Source: Bacillota bacterium (GTDB lineage Bacteria > Bacillota_I > Bacilli_A > RF39 > UBA660). From it: a DNA stretch of 44,593 nucleotides. Position 1 is the stretch's first letter. The number at the start of each line of letters is the position of its first letter. Below, in pieces: positions 8,992 through 17,452 of the stretch. A program made the translations under genes and the position numbers. Where the stretch lies: contig QAMK01000015.1 in assembly GCA_003149915.1 (NCBI GenBank), positions 1 to 44,593 on the forward strand. The letters are read 5' to 3'. A model generated the notes under the pieces. The model saw nothing but the letters and a program-made list of their open reading frames with translations. It searched no databases and was not told the DNA's origin.

Positions 8992-9013
8992 AGATGTTTG
9001 ATTTGTCTAAAAG

Positions 9014-9039
9014 GATGTCAATTGCGACATCTTTTTTTT
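9014..9039 (+). terminator. Terminator of the helicase gene
   Basis: GATGTC-AATTGC-GACATC followed by T8. The -35 of the next promoter overlaps the T-run. Confidence 0.85.
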
Positions 9040-9065
9040 ACTTTTTATTGGTTTTGTTCTATAAT
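9037..9065 (+). promoter_or_regulatory. Promoter of the pyruvate:ferredoxin oxidoreductase gene
   Basis: TTTACT (9037-9042), 17 bases, TATAAT (9060-9065). Confidence 0.6.
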
Positions 9066-9096
9066 GAATATAGATTAGAATATGGAGGGTATTTTT

Positions 9097-12000
9097 ATGG
9101 AATATAAAATCATGGATGGCAATGAAGCTTGTGCGCGCGTTGCTTATATGTTTACAGATGTAGCAGGAATTTATCCGATTACACCGTCTTCTCCTATGGC
9201 GGAGTTAACGGACTCTTGGGCTAAGAGTGAAAAATTAAATTTCTTTGGGCATCCGGTTAACATTATTGAAATGCAAAGTGAAGCAGGAGCAGCCGGAATG
9301 GTCCATGGTTCTTTACTAAATGGATGTTTGACTAGTACTTATACAGCTAGTCAGGGTTTGTTACTTATGATTCCTAATATGTATAAGATTGCGGGGGAAC
9401 AACTTCCTTGTGTCATCAACGTTGCGGCAAGAAGTTTGGCTACCCATGCGCTTTCTATTTTTGGGGATCATCAAGATATTTATGCAACTCGTGCGACTGG
9501 ATTTGCCATTTTAGCAAGTTCTTCTGTTCAACAAGTGATGGATTTAACTTCCGTTGCTTATTTATCAGCAATTTCTGGTAAGGTTCCATTTTTGAATTTC
9601 TTTGATGGATTCCGTACTAGTCATGAACTTCAAAAAATTGAAATGTTAGATTTTGATAAAGTAAAAGATTTGATTGATCAAGATGCTTTGAAAGAATTTA
9701 GAAGTAGAGCGTTAAATCCTGATCATCCGGTTACAAAAGGAACGAATCAAAACGATGATATTTATTTCCAAATTGCAGAGTCTAGAAATAAATATTACGA
9801 TGCACTTCCTGATGTTGTTGCAAAATACATGAACGATATCAGTGCCATTACTGGTAGAAGTTATAAACCATTTAATTACTATGGTAGTGCTAGTGCAACT
9901 CGTGTTATCGTAGCTATGGGCAGTGTTTGTGAAACGGTTAAAGAAACGGTCGACTACTTAAATGAAAGAGGAGAGAATGTGGGATTAATCGAAGTTCATC
10001 TTTATAGACCGTTCTCTGCGAAACATTTCTTATCTGTTTTACCGGAGAGTGTTACGGATATTGCCGTATTAGATCGTACAAAAGAAGCGGGTGCTTCTGG
10101 AGAACCTTTGTTCTTAGACGTTTGTGCTGTTTTGAAAGAATCTAATAAGAAAATCTCTGTCGTTGGTGGTAGATACGGTTTATCTAGTAAGAATACGACA
10201 CCAGGTATGATTAAGGCTGTTTACGACTTTTTAATGAGAGATGATAAGTTCAACGGCTTTACAATTGGAATTGAAGACGATGTTACGGCACGTAGTTTAC
10301 CATATGAAGATTTACATATTCGTACACAATCAGTAGGATTCTTAGTATACGGATATGGTTCTGACGGAATGGTGTCTGCTGGAAAAGATATCATGAAGAT
10401 TACCGGTGGTTATACGAATGCTTTCGTACAAGGATATTTCCAATATGACTCTAAGAAGAGTGGTGGCGTTACGATCGGCCATTTACGATTCGGGAAAGAA
10501 CCAATTCGTTCAACGTACTATGTTGAAAATCCGGATGTTGTCGTTTTGACAAAGGACTCTTATTTACAAAAGTACGAGATGTTAAATAAAATTAAAAATC
10601 ATGGTATTTTCTTAATCAACACGACTAAGAATGCAGATGAGTTAAACGATGCTTTAACGGATCATGATAAAGAAATCTTAAAGAATCGCAATATTAAAAT
10701 CTACTATTTGGATGCTGAGAAGATTGCAGAATCTGTTGGTTTGGGTCGTAAAATTAGTGCCATTATGGAAACTGTTATTTTCAAGGTAACGAAGTTAATC
10801 GATTTTGATTTTGCTAAAGAACATATCAAAGAAGGAATTCATAAGAAATTTGATAAAAAAGGAAACCAAATTGCAGAGAAAAACATTGCTGCTATCGACA
10901 AGGCTTTGGAAGATTTACATGTCTTAGATTACAATGATTTAGATCTTTCTGGTCATGAAGAAGAAAAAGATCATTCTTTGTTTGCTATGATTGATAGAAG
11001 GCTAGGAGATTCTCTTCCAGTCAGTGCATTTAAAGATACTGCGGATGGTACTTTTGAAGCAGGCACGACAAGACTTGAAAAACGCGGTGCTAGCGATATG
11101 GCTCCAAAGTGGATTTCAGAGAATTGTATCATGTGTAATCAATGTTCTCTTGTTTGTCCACACGGTGTCATTCGTCCATTCTTATTAAACGAAGAAGAAG
11201 TTCAAAATGCACCGGAATCTGTTAAGAAAAATTTAATTCCTGCTAATATTCCAAATCAAAATTTGATGTTTACGATTGGAATTAGTGTTAAGGATTGTAC
11301 AGGATGTAAGTCTTGTGTCAATGTTTGCCCTGGTAAAAAAGGCGAAAAGGCTTTGATTATGGAAGCCATCAGTATGGATGAAAAAGATAAAGTAGAAGCC
11401 TTCAACTATTTATACAATCATGTCAGCGAAAAGAAAGTAATGCCTAAGAAGACAGTGAAAGGTAGTCAGTTTGTCAAACCAAAATTTGAATTCTCTGGTG
11501 CCTGTGCTGGTTGTGGTGAAACTCCATACTTAAAATTAATTACCCAATTATTTGGAGATAATATGGTAATTGCCAATGCGACAGGTTGCTCTTCTATTTA
11601 CGGTGCAAGTGCTCCGGCAATGCCATATGCAGTTCCGTGGGTTAACTCTCTATTTGAAGATAATGCTGAATTTGGATTCGGTATGAGTGTTGCTGATACA
11701 ACGATGAAAGAAAACATCAAAGATACGATTGCTAAGAACATTTCATTGGTACCAAAGGCAGAAGTAGAAGTTTACCAAAATTACATCGATCACTTCGATA
11801 CAGAAAGTGCCCAAGCATTGTACGATATCGTTGACAATACCAAGATTCCAGGATTAAAAGAAATGAAAGAATTCATCAAAAAGAAATCTTTCTGGATTGT
11901 TGGAGGAGATGGTTGGGCATACGACATCGGTTACGGTGGTATCGATCACGTTTTAGCAAATCATCAAAATGTCAATATTTTGGTATTAGATACGGAAGTT

Positions 12001-12540
12001 TATTCGAACACAGGTGGACAATCTTCTAAGTCTACGAGAACAGGTGCTATTGCAAAATTTGCTGCCAATGGTAAAGTTATTGCTAAAAAAGATTTGGCTG
12101 CGATTGCTGTCACTTATCCACACGTCTATGTTGGTGCTATCTCACTTGGTGGCAATCAACAACATGCTATTAAGACATTGATGGAAGCAGAAGCATACGA
12201 TGGACCTTCTATCATCATTGCATATTCACCATGTATTTCTCACGGTATTTTAAAAGGAATGGACAATTCGATTCAAGAAGAACGTCTTGCAACGATGTCT
12301 GGATACTTCCCATTGTTCCATCGAAATCCGAGCGATGGCAAGTTCATCTTAGATAGCAAAGCTGACTTTGATCAATATGTTGATTTTGTCAATGGCGAAG
12401 ATCGTTACCGGATGCTACGCAGTATCAATCCAGAACATTGTGAGGAATTGATAAAAGAAAATAAAGAACATGCGATGGAACGTTATCATTATTATGAACG
12501 CTTACAAGCACTTACGAATCCAGAAGAAAAATCTGAATAA
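9097..12540 (+). CDS. nifJ: Pyruvate:ferredoxin (flavodoxin) oxidoreductase
   Basis: The single-chain homodimeric enzyme that oxidises pyruvate and CoA to acetyl-CoA and CO2 and reduces ferredoxin or flavodoxin, the central pyruvate step of strict anaerobes. The 1147 residues match the usual ~1170. Domain order is typical: N-terminal pyrimidine-binding domain (YPITPSSPMAEL), domain II, gamma domain (GYGSDGMVSAG onward), then two [4Fe-4S] motifs, CIMCNQCSLVCP (from Cys677) and CTGCKSCVNVCP (from Cys734). The C-terminal TPP domain has GACAGCGETPY and GGDGWAYD (GDG at 937-939) with YSNTGGQSS. The ATG at 9097 is chosen over 9082 because the latter lies in the TATGGAGGG ribosome site. The gene is monocistronic. 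Likely electron acceptors are the ferredoxin and flavodoxin-type proteins encoded at 17-19 kb. Confidence 0.97.
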   Translation: MEYKIMDGNEACARVAYMFTDVAGIYPITPSSPMAELTDSWAKSEKLNFFGHPVNIIEMQSEAGAAGMVHGSLLNGCLTSTYTASQGLLLMIPNMYKIAGEQLPCVINVAARSLATHALSIFGDHQDIYATRATGFAILASSSVQQVMDLTSVAYLSAISGKVPFLNFFDGFRTSHELQKIEMLDFDKVKDLIDQDALKEFRSRALNPDHPVTKGTNQNDDIYFQIAESRNKYYDALPDVVAKYMNDISAITGRSYKPFNYYGSASATRVIVAMGSVCETVKETVDYLNERGENVGLIEVHLYRPFSAKHFLSVLPESVTDIAVLDRTKEAGASGEPLFLDVCAVLKESNKKISVVGGRYGLSSKNTTPGMIKAVYDFLMRDDKFNGFTIGIEDDVTARSLPYEDLHIRTQSVGFLVYGYGSDGMVSAGKDIMKITGGYTNAFVQGYFQYDSKKSGGVTIGHLRFGKEPIRSTYYVENPDVVVLTKDSYLQKYEMLNKIKNHGIFLINTTKNADELNDALTDHDKEILKNRNIKIYYLDAEKIAESVGLGRKISAIMETVIFKVTKLIDFDFAKEHIKEGIHKKFDKKGNQIAEKNIAAIDKALEDLHVLDYNDLDLSGHEEEKDHSLFAMIDRRLGDSLPVSAFKDTADGTFEAGTTRLEKRGASDMAPKWISENCIMCNQCSLVCPHGVIRPFLLNEEEVQNAPESVKKNLIPANIPNQNLMFTIGISVKDCTGCKSCVNVCPGKKGEKALIMEAISMDEKDKVEAFNYLYNHVSEKKVMPKKTVKGSQFVKPKFEFSGACAGCGETPYLKLITQLFGDNMVIANATGCSSIYGASAPAMPYAVPWVNSLFEDNAEFGFGMSVADTTMKENIKDTIAKNISLVPKAEVEVYQNYIDHFDTESAQALYDIVDNTKIPGLKEMKEFIKKKSFWIVGGDGWAYDIGYGGIDHVLANHQNVNILVLDTEVYSNTGGQSSKSTRTGAIAKFAANGKVIAKKDLAAIAVTYPHVYVGAISLGGNQQHAIKTLMEAEAYDGPSIIIAYSPCISHGILKGMDNSIQEERLATMSGYFPLFHRNPSDGKFILDSKADFDQYVDFVNGEDRYRMLRSINPEHCEELIKENKEHAMERYHYYERLQALTNPEEKSE

Positions 12541-12547
12541 AAAAAGA

Positions 12548-12577
12548 AGATTGAAGGTTACAACCTTCAATCTTTTC
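12548..12577 (+). terminator. Terminator of nifJ
   Basis: AGATTGAAGG-TTACAA-CCTTCAATCT, a perfect 10-bp stem followed by T4. Confidence 0.9.
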
Positions 12578-12586
12578 GTTTGAGGG

Positions 12587-12688
12587 AAAAAAATAGAGGC
12601 TACACCCCCTGAGGGCAGCCTCCTAAAAAGAATAAAAAGGGGTTGGCTAGTGTGATACTAGCACCAATTCGCTTTAAGTGAATTGGTA
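12587..12688 (-). ncRNA. Predicted small RNA A (about 100 nt), upstream of and divergent from recG
   Basis: The minus strand has a complete transcription unit without an ORF. A TTGACA-17-TAGTAT promoter (12718-12723 and 12695-12700) is followed by hairpin 1 (ACCAATTC/GAATTGGT, 12663-12687) and hairpin 2 (GCTAGT/ACTAGC, 12646-12662). A single-stranded CAACCCC comes next. The unit ends in GAGGCT/AGCCTC (12596-12622) and a T7 run (12587-12593). The ACCCC could also pair with GGGGT inside the terminator stem, so an alternative fold exists. C-rich single strands in Firmicutes sRNAs often pair with G-rich ribosome sites; that role is inferred. It shares its architecture with small RNA B at 14908. 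It matches no Rfam family that I recognise. Confidence 0.6.
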
Positions 12689-12694
12689 TGTCTT

Positions 12695-12723
12695 ATACTA
12701 ACCGAAAAGGTTTGTTTTGTCAA
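12695..12723 (-). promoter_or_regulatory. Promoter of small RNA A
   Basis: On the minus strand, TTGACA (consensus -35), a 17-base spacer and TAGTAT. Confidence 0.65.
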
Positions 12724-12818
12724 CATTTTTTTGTGGAATTTTTAAAAACTTTTGTTTCCAAATTTTGACAACCTTTTCTTTCAAATTCAAAGTTTTTCTT
12801 TCGAAAAATTGAATTTTG

Positions 12819-12827
12819 TGCTATAAT
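12819..12827 (+). promoter_or_regulatory. Extended -10 promoter of recG
   Basis: TG-C-TATAAT. Transcription would start near 12834, which rules out the in-frame ATG codons at 12816 and 12828 and supports the start at 12852. Confidence 0.75.
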
Positions 12828-12851
12828 ATGCAAAGAAAAGGGCGTGGTATA

Positions 12852-14846
12852 ATGGAAACGGTTGAAGAGGTAAAGGGAATCGGCCCAAAGACAGTAGCGT
12901 TACTTAAGAAAATCGACATCAATACGGTCGAGGATTTAGTGACTCATTATCCATTCCGATACGACATTTTAAAGAGAACAGATTTGAAAACAGTTCCTGA
13001 CGGTGAAAAGGTTGTCATCGATGGAAAAGTAGAAAGTGTTCCAATTCTTCTTCGCTTTCGAGGCGGATTAAATAAGTTGAACTTTCGTCTCGTCAGTTCT
13101 TCAGGAGTTGTTGGAGTTTCTATTTTCAACCGAGCATTCTTGAAACCGTCTTTATTGATTGGAACGAACGTCATCGTATTAGGAAAGTTCGACCGGACGA
13201 AGAATGTCGTTACTGCTTCTGATATTAAGTTTGGTCTTTTGACCAATCAGGAGAAGATTGAACCGGTATATCATTCAACGACAGGACTTACGAATAAGAA
13301 CTTGTCTACTTATATCAATCAGGCATTAATGCAATACGGTAGTGAAGTACCGGATTACATTCCAACTTACATTTGTGATAAATATCATTTTTCTAATAAG
13401 AAAACGGCTTTGAATATTTTACACAATCCACCGTCTATCGAGAAATTAAAAGAGGCACAGATTCGTTTGAAATATGAAGAGCTGTTTGCATTCATGTTTA
13501 AAATCAACTATTTGAGAGAACAGAATCATCAAGAGAAAGCGGGACTTGCTAGAGATATTCAAAAGGACGATGTACAGAAGTTCATCGATACTTTACCATT
13601 TTCTTTGACGGGAGACCAATTGAAGACTGTTTGGGAAGTCGTGGATGATCTAAATGCTTCGAAGAGAATGAATCGTATCATTCAAGGAGATGTTGGCTCT
13701 GGTAAGACGATCGTTTCTATCATAGCGATGTATGCAAACTACTTATCTGGATATCAGAGTGCTTTGATGGCTCCAACCGAGATTTTAGCGAAACAACATT
13801 ATGATAACGTTTGCAATATTTTAAAAGATACTGGTATTTGCGTTGTGCTTTTGACAGGTTCGATGACAAAGAAAGAGAAGCAAGTTATTTATGATCAATT
13901 AGAGTCAGGAGAAGCATTCATTGCAGTGGGAACTCATGCTTTGATTCAAGATGATGTTCATTATCAAAATTTGGGTCTCGTCATTACGGACGAACAACAT
14001 CGATTTGGGGTCAATCAACGAGCAAATTTGAAGAATAAAGGTCTTCGCCCAGATGTTCTTTATATGAGTGCAACACCAATTCCTAGAACGTATGCATTGA
14101 CTCTTTATGGAGATATGGATGTTTCTATTATCAAAGAGATGCCGAAGGGTAGAAAACCGGTCAAAACATACGTGAAATCAGAGAGTGAAATTAAAGATGT
14201 CTTGACGATGATGTTAGAAGAATTAAAGAAGGGACATCAGATTTACGTTATTGCGCCGCTCATTGAAGAAAGTGACAACTCGGACTTGACAACTGTCAAT
14301 GAACTACGTGATAAGTTTACACTTGCATTTGGTTCTCATTTTAAGATTGGACTGGTTCATGGTAAGATGGGAGCACTTCAAAAAGAGACGATTATGAAGG
14401 GGTTCCAACAAAATCATATTCACATTTTGATTTCTACGACAGTAATCGAAGTTGGCGTCGATGTACCGAATGCAACGATGATGGTCATCTTCGATGCGAA
14501 CCGTTTTGGACTTTCTACGCTTCATCAGTTGCGTGGTCGTGTCGGTAGAGGAGATGCCGAATCTACTTGTGTTTTGATTAGCAATAGTGACACAAAACGC
14601 TTACAAATCATGGAAGAAACGAGTGATGGCTTCGTCATTGCGGAAGAAGATTTTAAGCTTCGTGGTCATGGAGATTTATTTGGAACCAAACAAAGTGGTG
14701 ATATGGCATTTAAAATTGCAAATGTCAAAAGTGACTACAAAATTTTGGTTCAAGCGAGAGACGATTCGCGCGAATACTTATTAAATAAGGATTTTGATAC
14801 AGAACCGTTAAAGCAAAAATTACTTTCTGAAATTAATGACAACTAA
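12852..14846 (+). CDS. recG: ATP-dependent DNA helicase RecG
   Basis: RecG remodels stalled replication forks and branch-migrates Holliday junctions. The 664-residue protein (family usually 680-690) has the N-terminal wedge/OB domain starting VKGIGPKTVALLKK, the helicase motifs GDVGSGKT (279-286), DEQH (380-383) and SATPIPRT, and the C-terminal helicase motifs TTVIEVGVDVPNATMMVI and HQLRGRVGRG, followed by the RecG tail (FKLRGHGDLFGTKQSG). The start at 12852 is supported by the upstream promoter and AAAAGGG nine bases before it. No gene follows in the same transcript. Two predicted small RNAs flank the gene, A upstream on the minus strand and B downstream on the plus strand. Confidence 0.96.
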   Translation: METVEEVKGIGPKTVALLKKIDINTVEDLVTHYPFRYDILKRTDLKTVPDGEKVVIDGKVESVPILLRFRGGLNKLNFRLVSSSGVVGVSIFNRAFLKPSLLIGTNVIVLGKFDRTKNVVTASDIKFGLLTNQEKIEPVYHSTTGLTNKNLSTYINQALMQYGSEVPDYIPTYICDKYHFSNKKTALNILHNPPSIEKLKEAQIRLKYEELFAFMFKINYLREQNHQEKAGLARDIQKDDVQKFIDTLPFSLTGDQLKTVWEVVDDLNASKRMNRIIQGDVGSGKTIVSIIAMYANYLSGYQSALMAPTEILAKQHYDNVCNILKDTGICVVLLTGSMTKKEKQVIYDQLESGEAFIAVGTHALIQDDVHYQNLGLVITDEQHRFGVNQRANLKNKGLRPDVLYMSATPIPRTYALTLYGDMDVSIIKEMPKGRKPVKTYVKSESEIKDVLTMMLEELKKGHQIYVIAPLIEESDNSDLTTVNELRDKFTLAFGSHFKIGLVHGKMGALQKETIMKGFQQNHIHILISTTVIEVGVDVPNATMMVIFDANRFGLSTLHQLRGRVGRGDAESTCVLISNSDTKRLQIMEETSDGFVIAEEDFKLRGHGDLFGTKQSGDMAFKIANVKSDYKILVQARDDSREYLLNKDFDTEPLKQKLLSEINDN

Positions 14847-14873
14847 AAGTGTAAAAAAAATGCAATTTACAAA

Positions 14874-14902
14874 TTGACATTTTTTGATTTACATATTATG
14901 AT
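14874..14902 (+). promoter_or_regulatory. Strong promoter of small RNA B
   Basis: TTGACA (14874-14879), a 17-base spacer and TATGAT (14897-14902): close to consensus and not followed by any coding gene. Confidence 0.85.
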
Positions 14903-14907
14903 TAAAG

Positions 14908-15013
14908 TACGTGGAGTATAGAAAATATATTTCACGTAGCTCTTACGACTAAAGTGTGAGAGCGATTCAACCAAAACCCCCTGAAACGGAGCCCTCGTGG
15001 CTCCTATTTTGTT
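14908..15013 (+). ncRNA. Predicted small RNA B (about 105 nt), downstream of recG
   Basis: Starting 5-7 bases after a near-consensus promoter, the transcript folds as hairpin 1 (TACGTG/CACGTA, 14908-14938) and hairpin 2 directly adjoining it (GCTCTTA/TGAGAGC, 14939-14963). A single-stranded CAACCAAAACCCCCTG follows. It ends in the GC-rich stem GGAGCC-CTCGT-GGCTCC (14988-15004) and TATTTTGTT. No ORF fits. Order and spacing of parts match small RNA A on the other side of recG: two adjacent hairpins, a C-rich single strand, then a terminator with a GGAG(G)C stem. A regulatory RNA acting on G-rich ribosome sites is the simplest reading. It is not a 6S, SRP, tmRNA or riboswitch class known to me. 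Confidence 0.65.
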
Positions 15014-15094
15014 GGTGTGATAAGTTGTGTTTTATATTTGAAAAAAATTTTTAAAATGTGTCATTATTTTTTTATAGTCACATATATTATAGTA

Positions 15095-15130
15095 GTTACA
15101 CGTTACACCCGTTTCCATGTAGCGTGTAAC
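15095..15130. repeat. Inverted repeat in the gap after small RNA B
   Basis: GTTACACG (15095-15102) and CGTGTAAC (15123-15130) are exact inverted copies around a 20-base loop, with no T-run. The rest of 15014-15160 is A/T-rich with no other recognised signal. Confidence 0.4.
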
Positions 15131-15160
15131 AAAAATATTCCATTAGAAAACCATTGAAAA

Positions 15161-15190
15161 GAAAAAGGACTAGATCAGTCCTTTTTCTGT
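15161..15190. terminator. Bidirectional terminator
   Basis: GAAAAAGGACT-AGATC-AGTCCTTTTTC, an 11-bp stem. It lies just past the stop of the minus-strand remnant at 15203, so it was probably the terminator of that lost gene. Confidence 0.8.
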
Positions 15191-15202
15191 TGTATCGATG
15201 AT

Positions 15203-15290
15203 TTATTCTGTATTGTTAATCATGTTGATAATTTCTTTTCCGGTCATTTCACAAGGAATATTGAATCGTCTGATGTAATGTTTATTGAAG
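15203..15290 (-). pseudogene. C-terminal remnant of an unidentified gene
   Basis: On the minus strand a frame ends in TAA at 15203-15205 next to a terminator and reads coding-like as NKHYIRRFNIPCEMTGKEI followed by INMINNTE. Upstream it runs into the oppositely oriented glycosyltransferase remnant, so the rest of the gene is missing. The family was not recognised. This is best explained by a deletion that fused two gene ends. Confidence 0.45.
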
Positions 15291-15790
15291 TTTTGAAGAT
15301 TGTTTATTCCAATATCGTACACTTGCATATCGATTCCATTTCCTTTACCGAAGTTCCTAGTACGTTCAAAGGATTATTCCGTCAACGTAAGAAATGGGCT
15401 AGAGGAATGATTGAAGCGTTTAAAAAAGTTCCTGTTCTGACTTCTAAACAAATGAATTGGAAATCTAAAATCTTAATGCTATTCAATGTTCTGTTTCCTT
15501 TTGTAGATTTGGCACTTCTTATTTTTGTACCAGTCGGGCTGCTTTTTTTGATATTTGGAAATTCGTTGTTAATCGGATGGCTTACATTGTTTGTCGTTCT
15601 TTTAGGACTAATTCTTTGCTTGGTAATTGAAGTTCGTAGATGTAATGCACTGCGTCAAGTGGAATGCAAGTTAGAAAGAAGAAGTTTTTTTGCCTTTCTT
15701 TTCTACGTTTTACTTTATGCATTCATACTTGCTCCAGCTTGTATCATTGGATATTGTTCAGAACTTTTCAATGTTCGGAAAAAGTGGTAG
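15278..15790 (+). pseudogene. C-terminal remnant of a family 2 (processive) glycosyltransferase
   Basis: The frame encodes TEVPSTFKGLFRQRKKWARG, the Q-x2-R/K-W motif and preceding Thr-x2-Pro of BcsA/PgaC/hyaluronan-synthase-like GT2 enzymes, followed by about three or four membrane helices (residues ~65-165 of the frame). The whole catalytic GT-A domain (DxD region) is missing. The ATG at 15278 has no ribosome site and falls at the junction with the minus-strand remnant. It is therefore a truncated gene, probably not expressed. It suggests that the ancestor had a membrane polysaccharide synthase here. Confidence 0.75.
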
Positions 15791-15846
15791 GTTGTAGATT
15801 TTTTTCGGCATATATGATAGGATAAAAGCCAAGGAAGTGTATTTGG

Positions 15847-16755
15847 ATGTTAGAAAAAATTCTTCAAGATGCTCATTTTGTTCATGAACATTCGCAAGAT
15901 GTCGTGATTCATGAAGATGCAATCGATACTTTTGTAAAAGATTTTGTTCCAGGTGAGTTTTGGTTAAAAAGTAATCTGTTTCATGTGTTGGATATGAGTT
16001 TACGCGATTTGATTTCGTTTCTATTGGTCTATCATACAATTGGCGATTATTGTTTTTGGGGCGATCCAAAATGGACGATTCAAACGGAAGACGGTGTGTT
16101 GGATGGTTCTTTTGCCATTATGAAGTTAGTTATTCAAAAGTTTCAACAACGTGGAAATTTCAATTTAACTTTGGATGAATTTCAGGATTTGTTAAAAGGA
16201 AACGTAGAAATTCCGTTATTAAAGGAGCGATATGAGCAACTACAGATGTTAAATACATATTTGCAAAATCATTCGTTTTACGATGAGATAGCAGATTTCA
16301 ACGATGATGTTACTTTATTTTCGTATTTGATTGATTATTTTCCGTATTTTAAAGATGAAAGTATTTACGAGGGAAGAACGATTTCATTTTATAAACGTGC
16401 TCAATTATTAACTTCCGATATTTTACATGTAAAAGAGATGAAAGGAATTCCTGTTGACTATACTCATTTGGTTGGATGTGCCGATTATAAAATTCCGCAG
16501 GTCATGAACTCTTATGGAATGATGACGTATTCTGATTCCTTAGATCAGATGATTGCGACGAAGACGGAAATTCCAGAAGGTGATGCTTACGAAGTAGAGA
16601 TTCGTGCCAATACGTTAGCAGTAATCGATTCGATTTATCAAAAGTTGAATGGCAAAGTTCCAAGAATGGATATCAATGATTCGATTTGGTTACTTGGTCA
16701 AAACAAAGAAAAGGTGAAAAAATTATACCATCGTACTAAGACGACGCATTATTAG
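15847..16755 (+). CDS. Queuosine-salvage N-glycosylase, Qng1/DUF2419 family
   Basis: 302 residues resembling the DUF2419 (human C9orf64/QNG1) family, which hydrolyses queuosine 5'-phosphate to release queuine for reuse in tRNA. Visible family features are CFWGDPKW (69-76), FYKRAQLLTSDIL (RAQ at 184-186), the hallmark CADYKIPQVM (Ala212-Gln218), and YEVEIRANTLAVID (EVEIR at 249-253). The Asp of ADYxxPQ is a likely active-site residue. The length agrees with the family. AAGGAAGTG precedes the ATG and TATGAT lies near 15816. The gene is monocistronic with a terminator over its stop codon. It implies that the organism scavenges queuosine rather than, or as well as, making it. Confidence 0.85.
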   Translation: MLEKILQDAHFVHEHSQDVVIHEDAIDTFVKDFVPGEFWLKSNLFHVLDMSLRDLISFLLVYHTIGDYCFWGDPKWTIQTEDGVLDGSFAIMKLVIQKFQQRGNFNLTLDEFQDLLKGNVEIPLLKERYEQLQMLNTYLQNHSFYDEIADFNDDVTLFSYLIDYFPYFKDESIYEGRTISFYKRAQLLTSDILHVKEMKGIPVDYTHLVGCADYKIPQVMNSYGMMTYSDSLDQMIATKTEIPEGDAYEVEIRANTLAVIDSIYQKLNGKVPRMDINDSIWLLGQNKEKVKKLYHRTKTTHY

Positions 16756-16777
16756 ACATGAAATTCATGTCTTTTTT
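16754..16777 (+). terminator. Terminator of the Qng1-like gene
   Basis: AGACATGA-AAT-TCATGTCT followed by T6; the stem overlaps the stop codon. Confidence 0.85.
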
Positions 16778-16787
16778 GTTTGGTTTG

Positions 16788-16796
16788 TGTTATACT
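16788..16796 (+). promoter_or_regulatory. Extended -10 promoter of the rubredoxin/ferredoxin operon
   Basis: TG-T-TATACT, 26 bases before the start codon. Confidence 0.6.
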
Positions 16797-16822
16797 CGAA
16801 GTAAATAGAAAAGGAGATGTTT

Positions 16823-17452
16823 ATGAAGAAGTACCGTTGTAAAATTTGTGGATTTATTTACGATGACGCCACACAGGATGTGAAATTTGAAGAGTTACCT
16901 GACGATTGGAAATGTCCACTTTGTGGGGCTCCGAAAGCAATGTTTGAAGAGATTGTAGAAGATAATCTTCCAAAAGAAGAGGAAGAGGTTTCCGCCTTAG
17001 AGAAAGAAGAACTACGGGAACTATCTAATTACGAAATATCTTATATTTGCTCTAATTTAGCAAAGGGATGTGAGAAGCAATATCTTGCGGAAGAACAGAA
17101 TTTGTTTTTAGAATTAGCTGATTATTTTGCTACGAAAGAAACAACCAAAGAGGGAAGTTTGGAAATGGTCCAGAAACAGTTTCAGGAAGATGCTAAGTTA
17201 ATGAATCAGGCGATGGATGTTGCAACGAAATGTAACGATTCAGGTGCCAAACGAGTATTAACTTGGGCTGGAAAAACTTCCATGATGATTGAAGGTATTT
17301 TATCTTCTTATCAAAAAGAAGGAATCGATTACTTAAAAAATACAAAGATTTGGGTTTGCGATATTTGTGGATTTGTCTATATTGGAGAGGAACCTCCAAA
17401 AGTATGTCCTGTCTGCAAAGTTCCAAGTTTCAAAATATTGGAGGTGGCATAA
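16823..17452 (+). CDS. Double-rubredoxin protein with a helical (rubrerythrin-like) middle
   Basis: 209 residues. The N-terminal rubredoxin domain has Cys6-x2-Cys9 and Cys31-x2-Cys34 (KCPLCG), with KFEELPDDW before the second pair. The loop between the pairs is about eight residues shorter than in ordinary rubredoxins. Residues ~60-165 are helical, with ferritin-like length but without the full set of ExxH ligands, so a degenerate rubrerythrin domain is possible. The C-terminus is a second rubredoxin-like knuckle, CDICGFVY...CPVCK, as in rubrerythrin. It probably carries electrons to a peroxide- or oxygen-detoxifying partner. The ATG at 16817 lies in the AAGGAGATG ribosome site, so 16823 is chosen. 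The stop overlaps the next start by one base. Confidence 0.8.
   Translation: MKKYRCKICGFIYDDATQDVKFEELPDDWKCPLCGAPKAMFEEIVEDNLPKEEEEVSALEKEELRELSNYEISYICSNLAKGCEKQYLAEEQNLFLELADYFATKETTKEGSLEMVQKQFQEDAKLMNQAMDVATKCNDSGAKRVLTWAGKTSMMIEGILSSYQKEGIDYLKNTKIWVCDICGFVYIGEEPPKVCPVCKVPSFKILEVA

Noticed and set aside
12587..12650. PreQ1 riboswitch on the plus strand (GAGGCTACACCCCCT...CCTAAAAAG)
   Set aside because: The resemblance to a preQ1 aptamer is superficial. A better explanation is the minus-strand small RNA, which has its own promoter and a terminator with a T-run in the correct orientation.
15014..15160. c-di-GMP or other riboswitch upstream of the glycosyltransferase remnant
   Set aside because: No conserved aptamer core is visible, and the structured part is better explained as a separate terminated small RNA.
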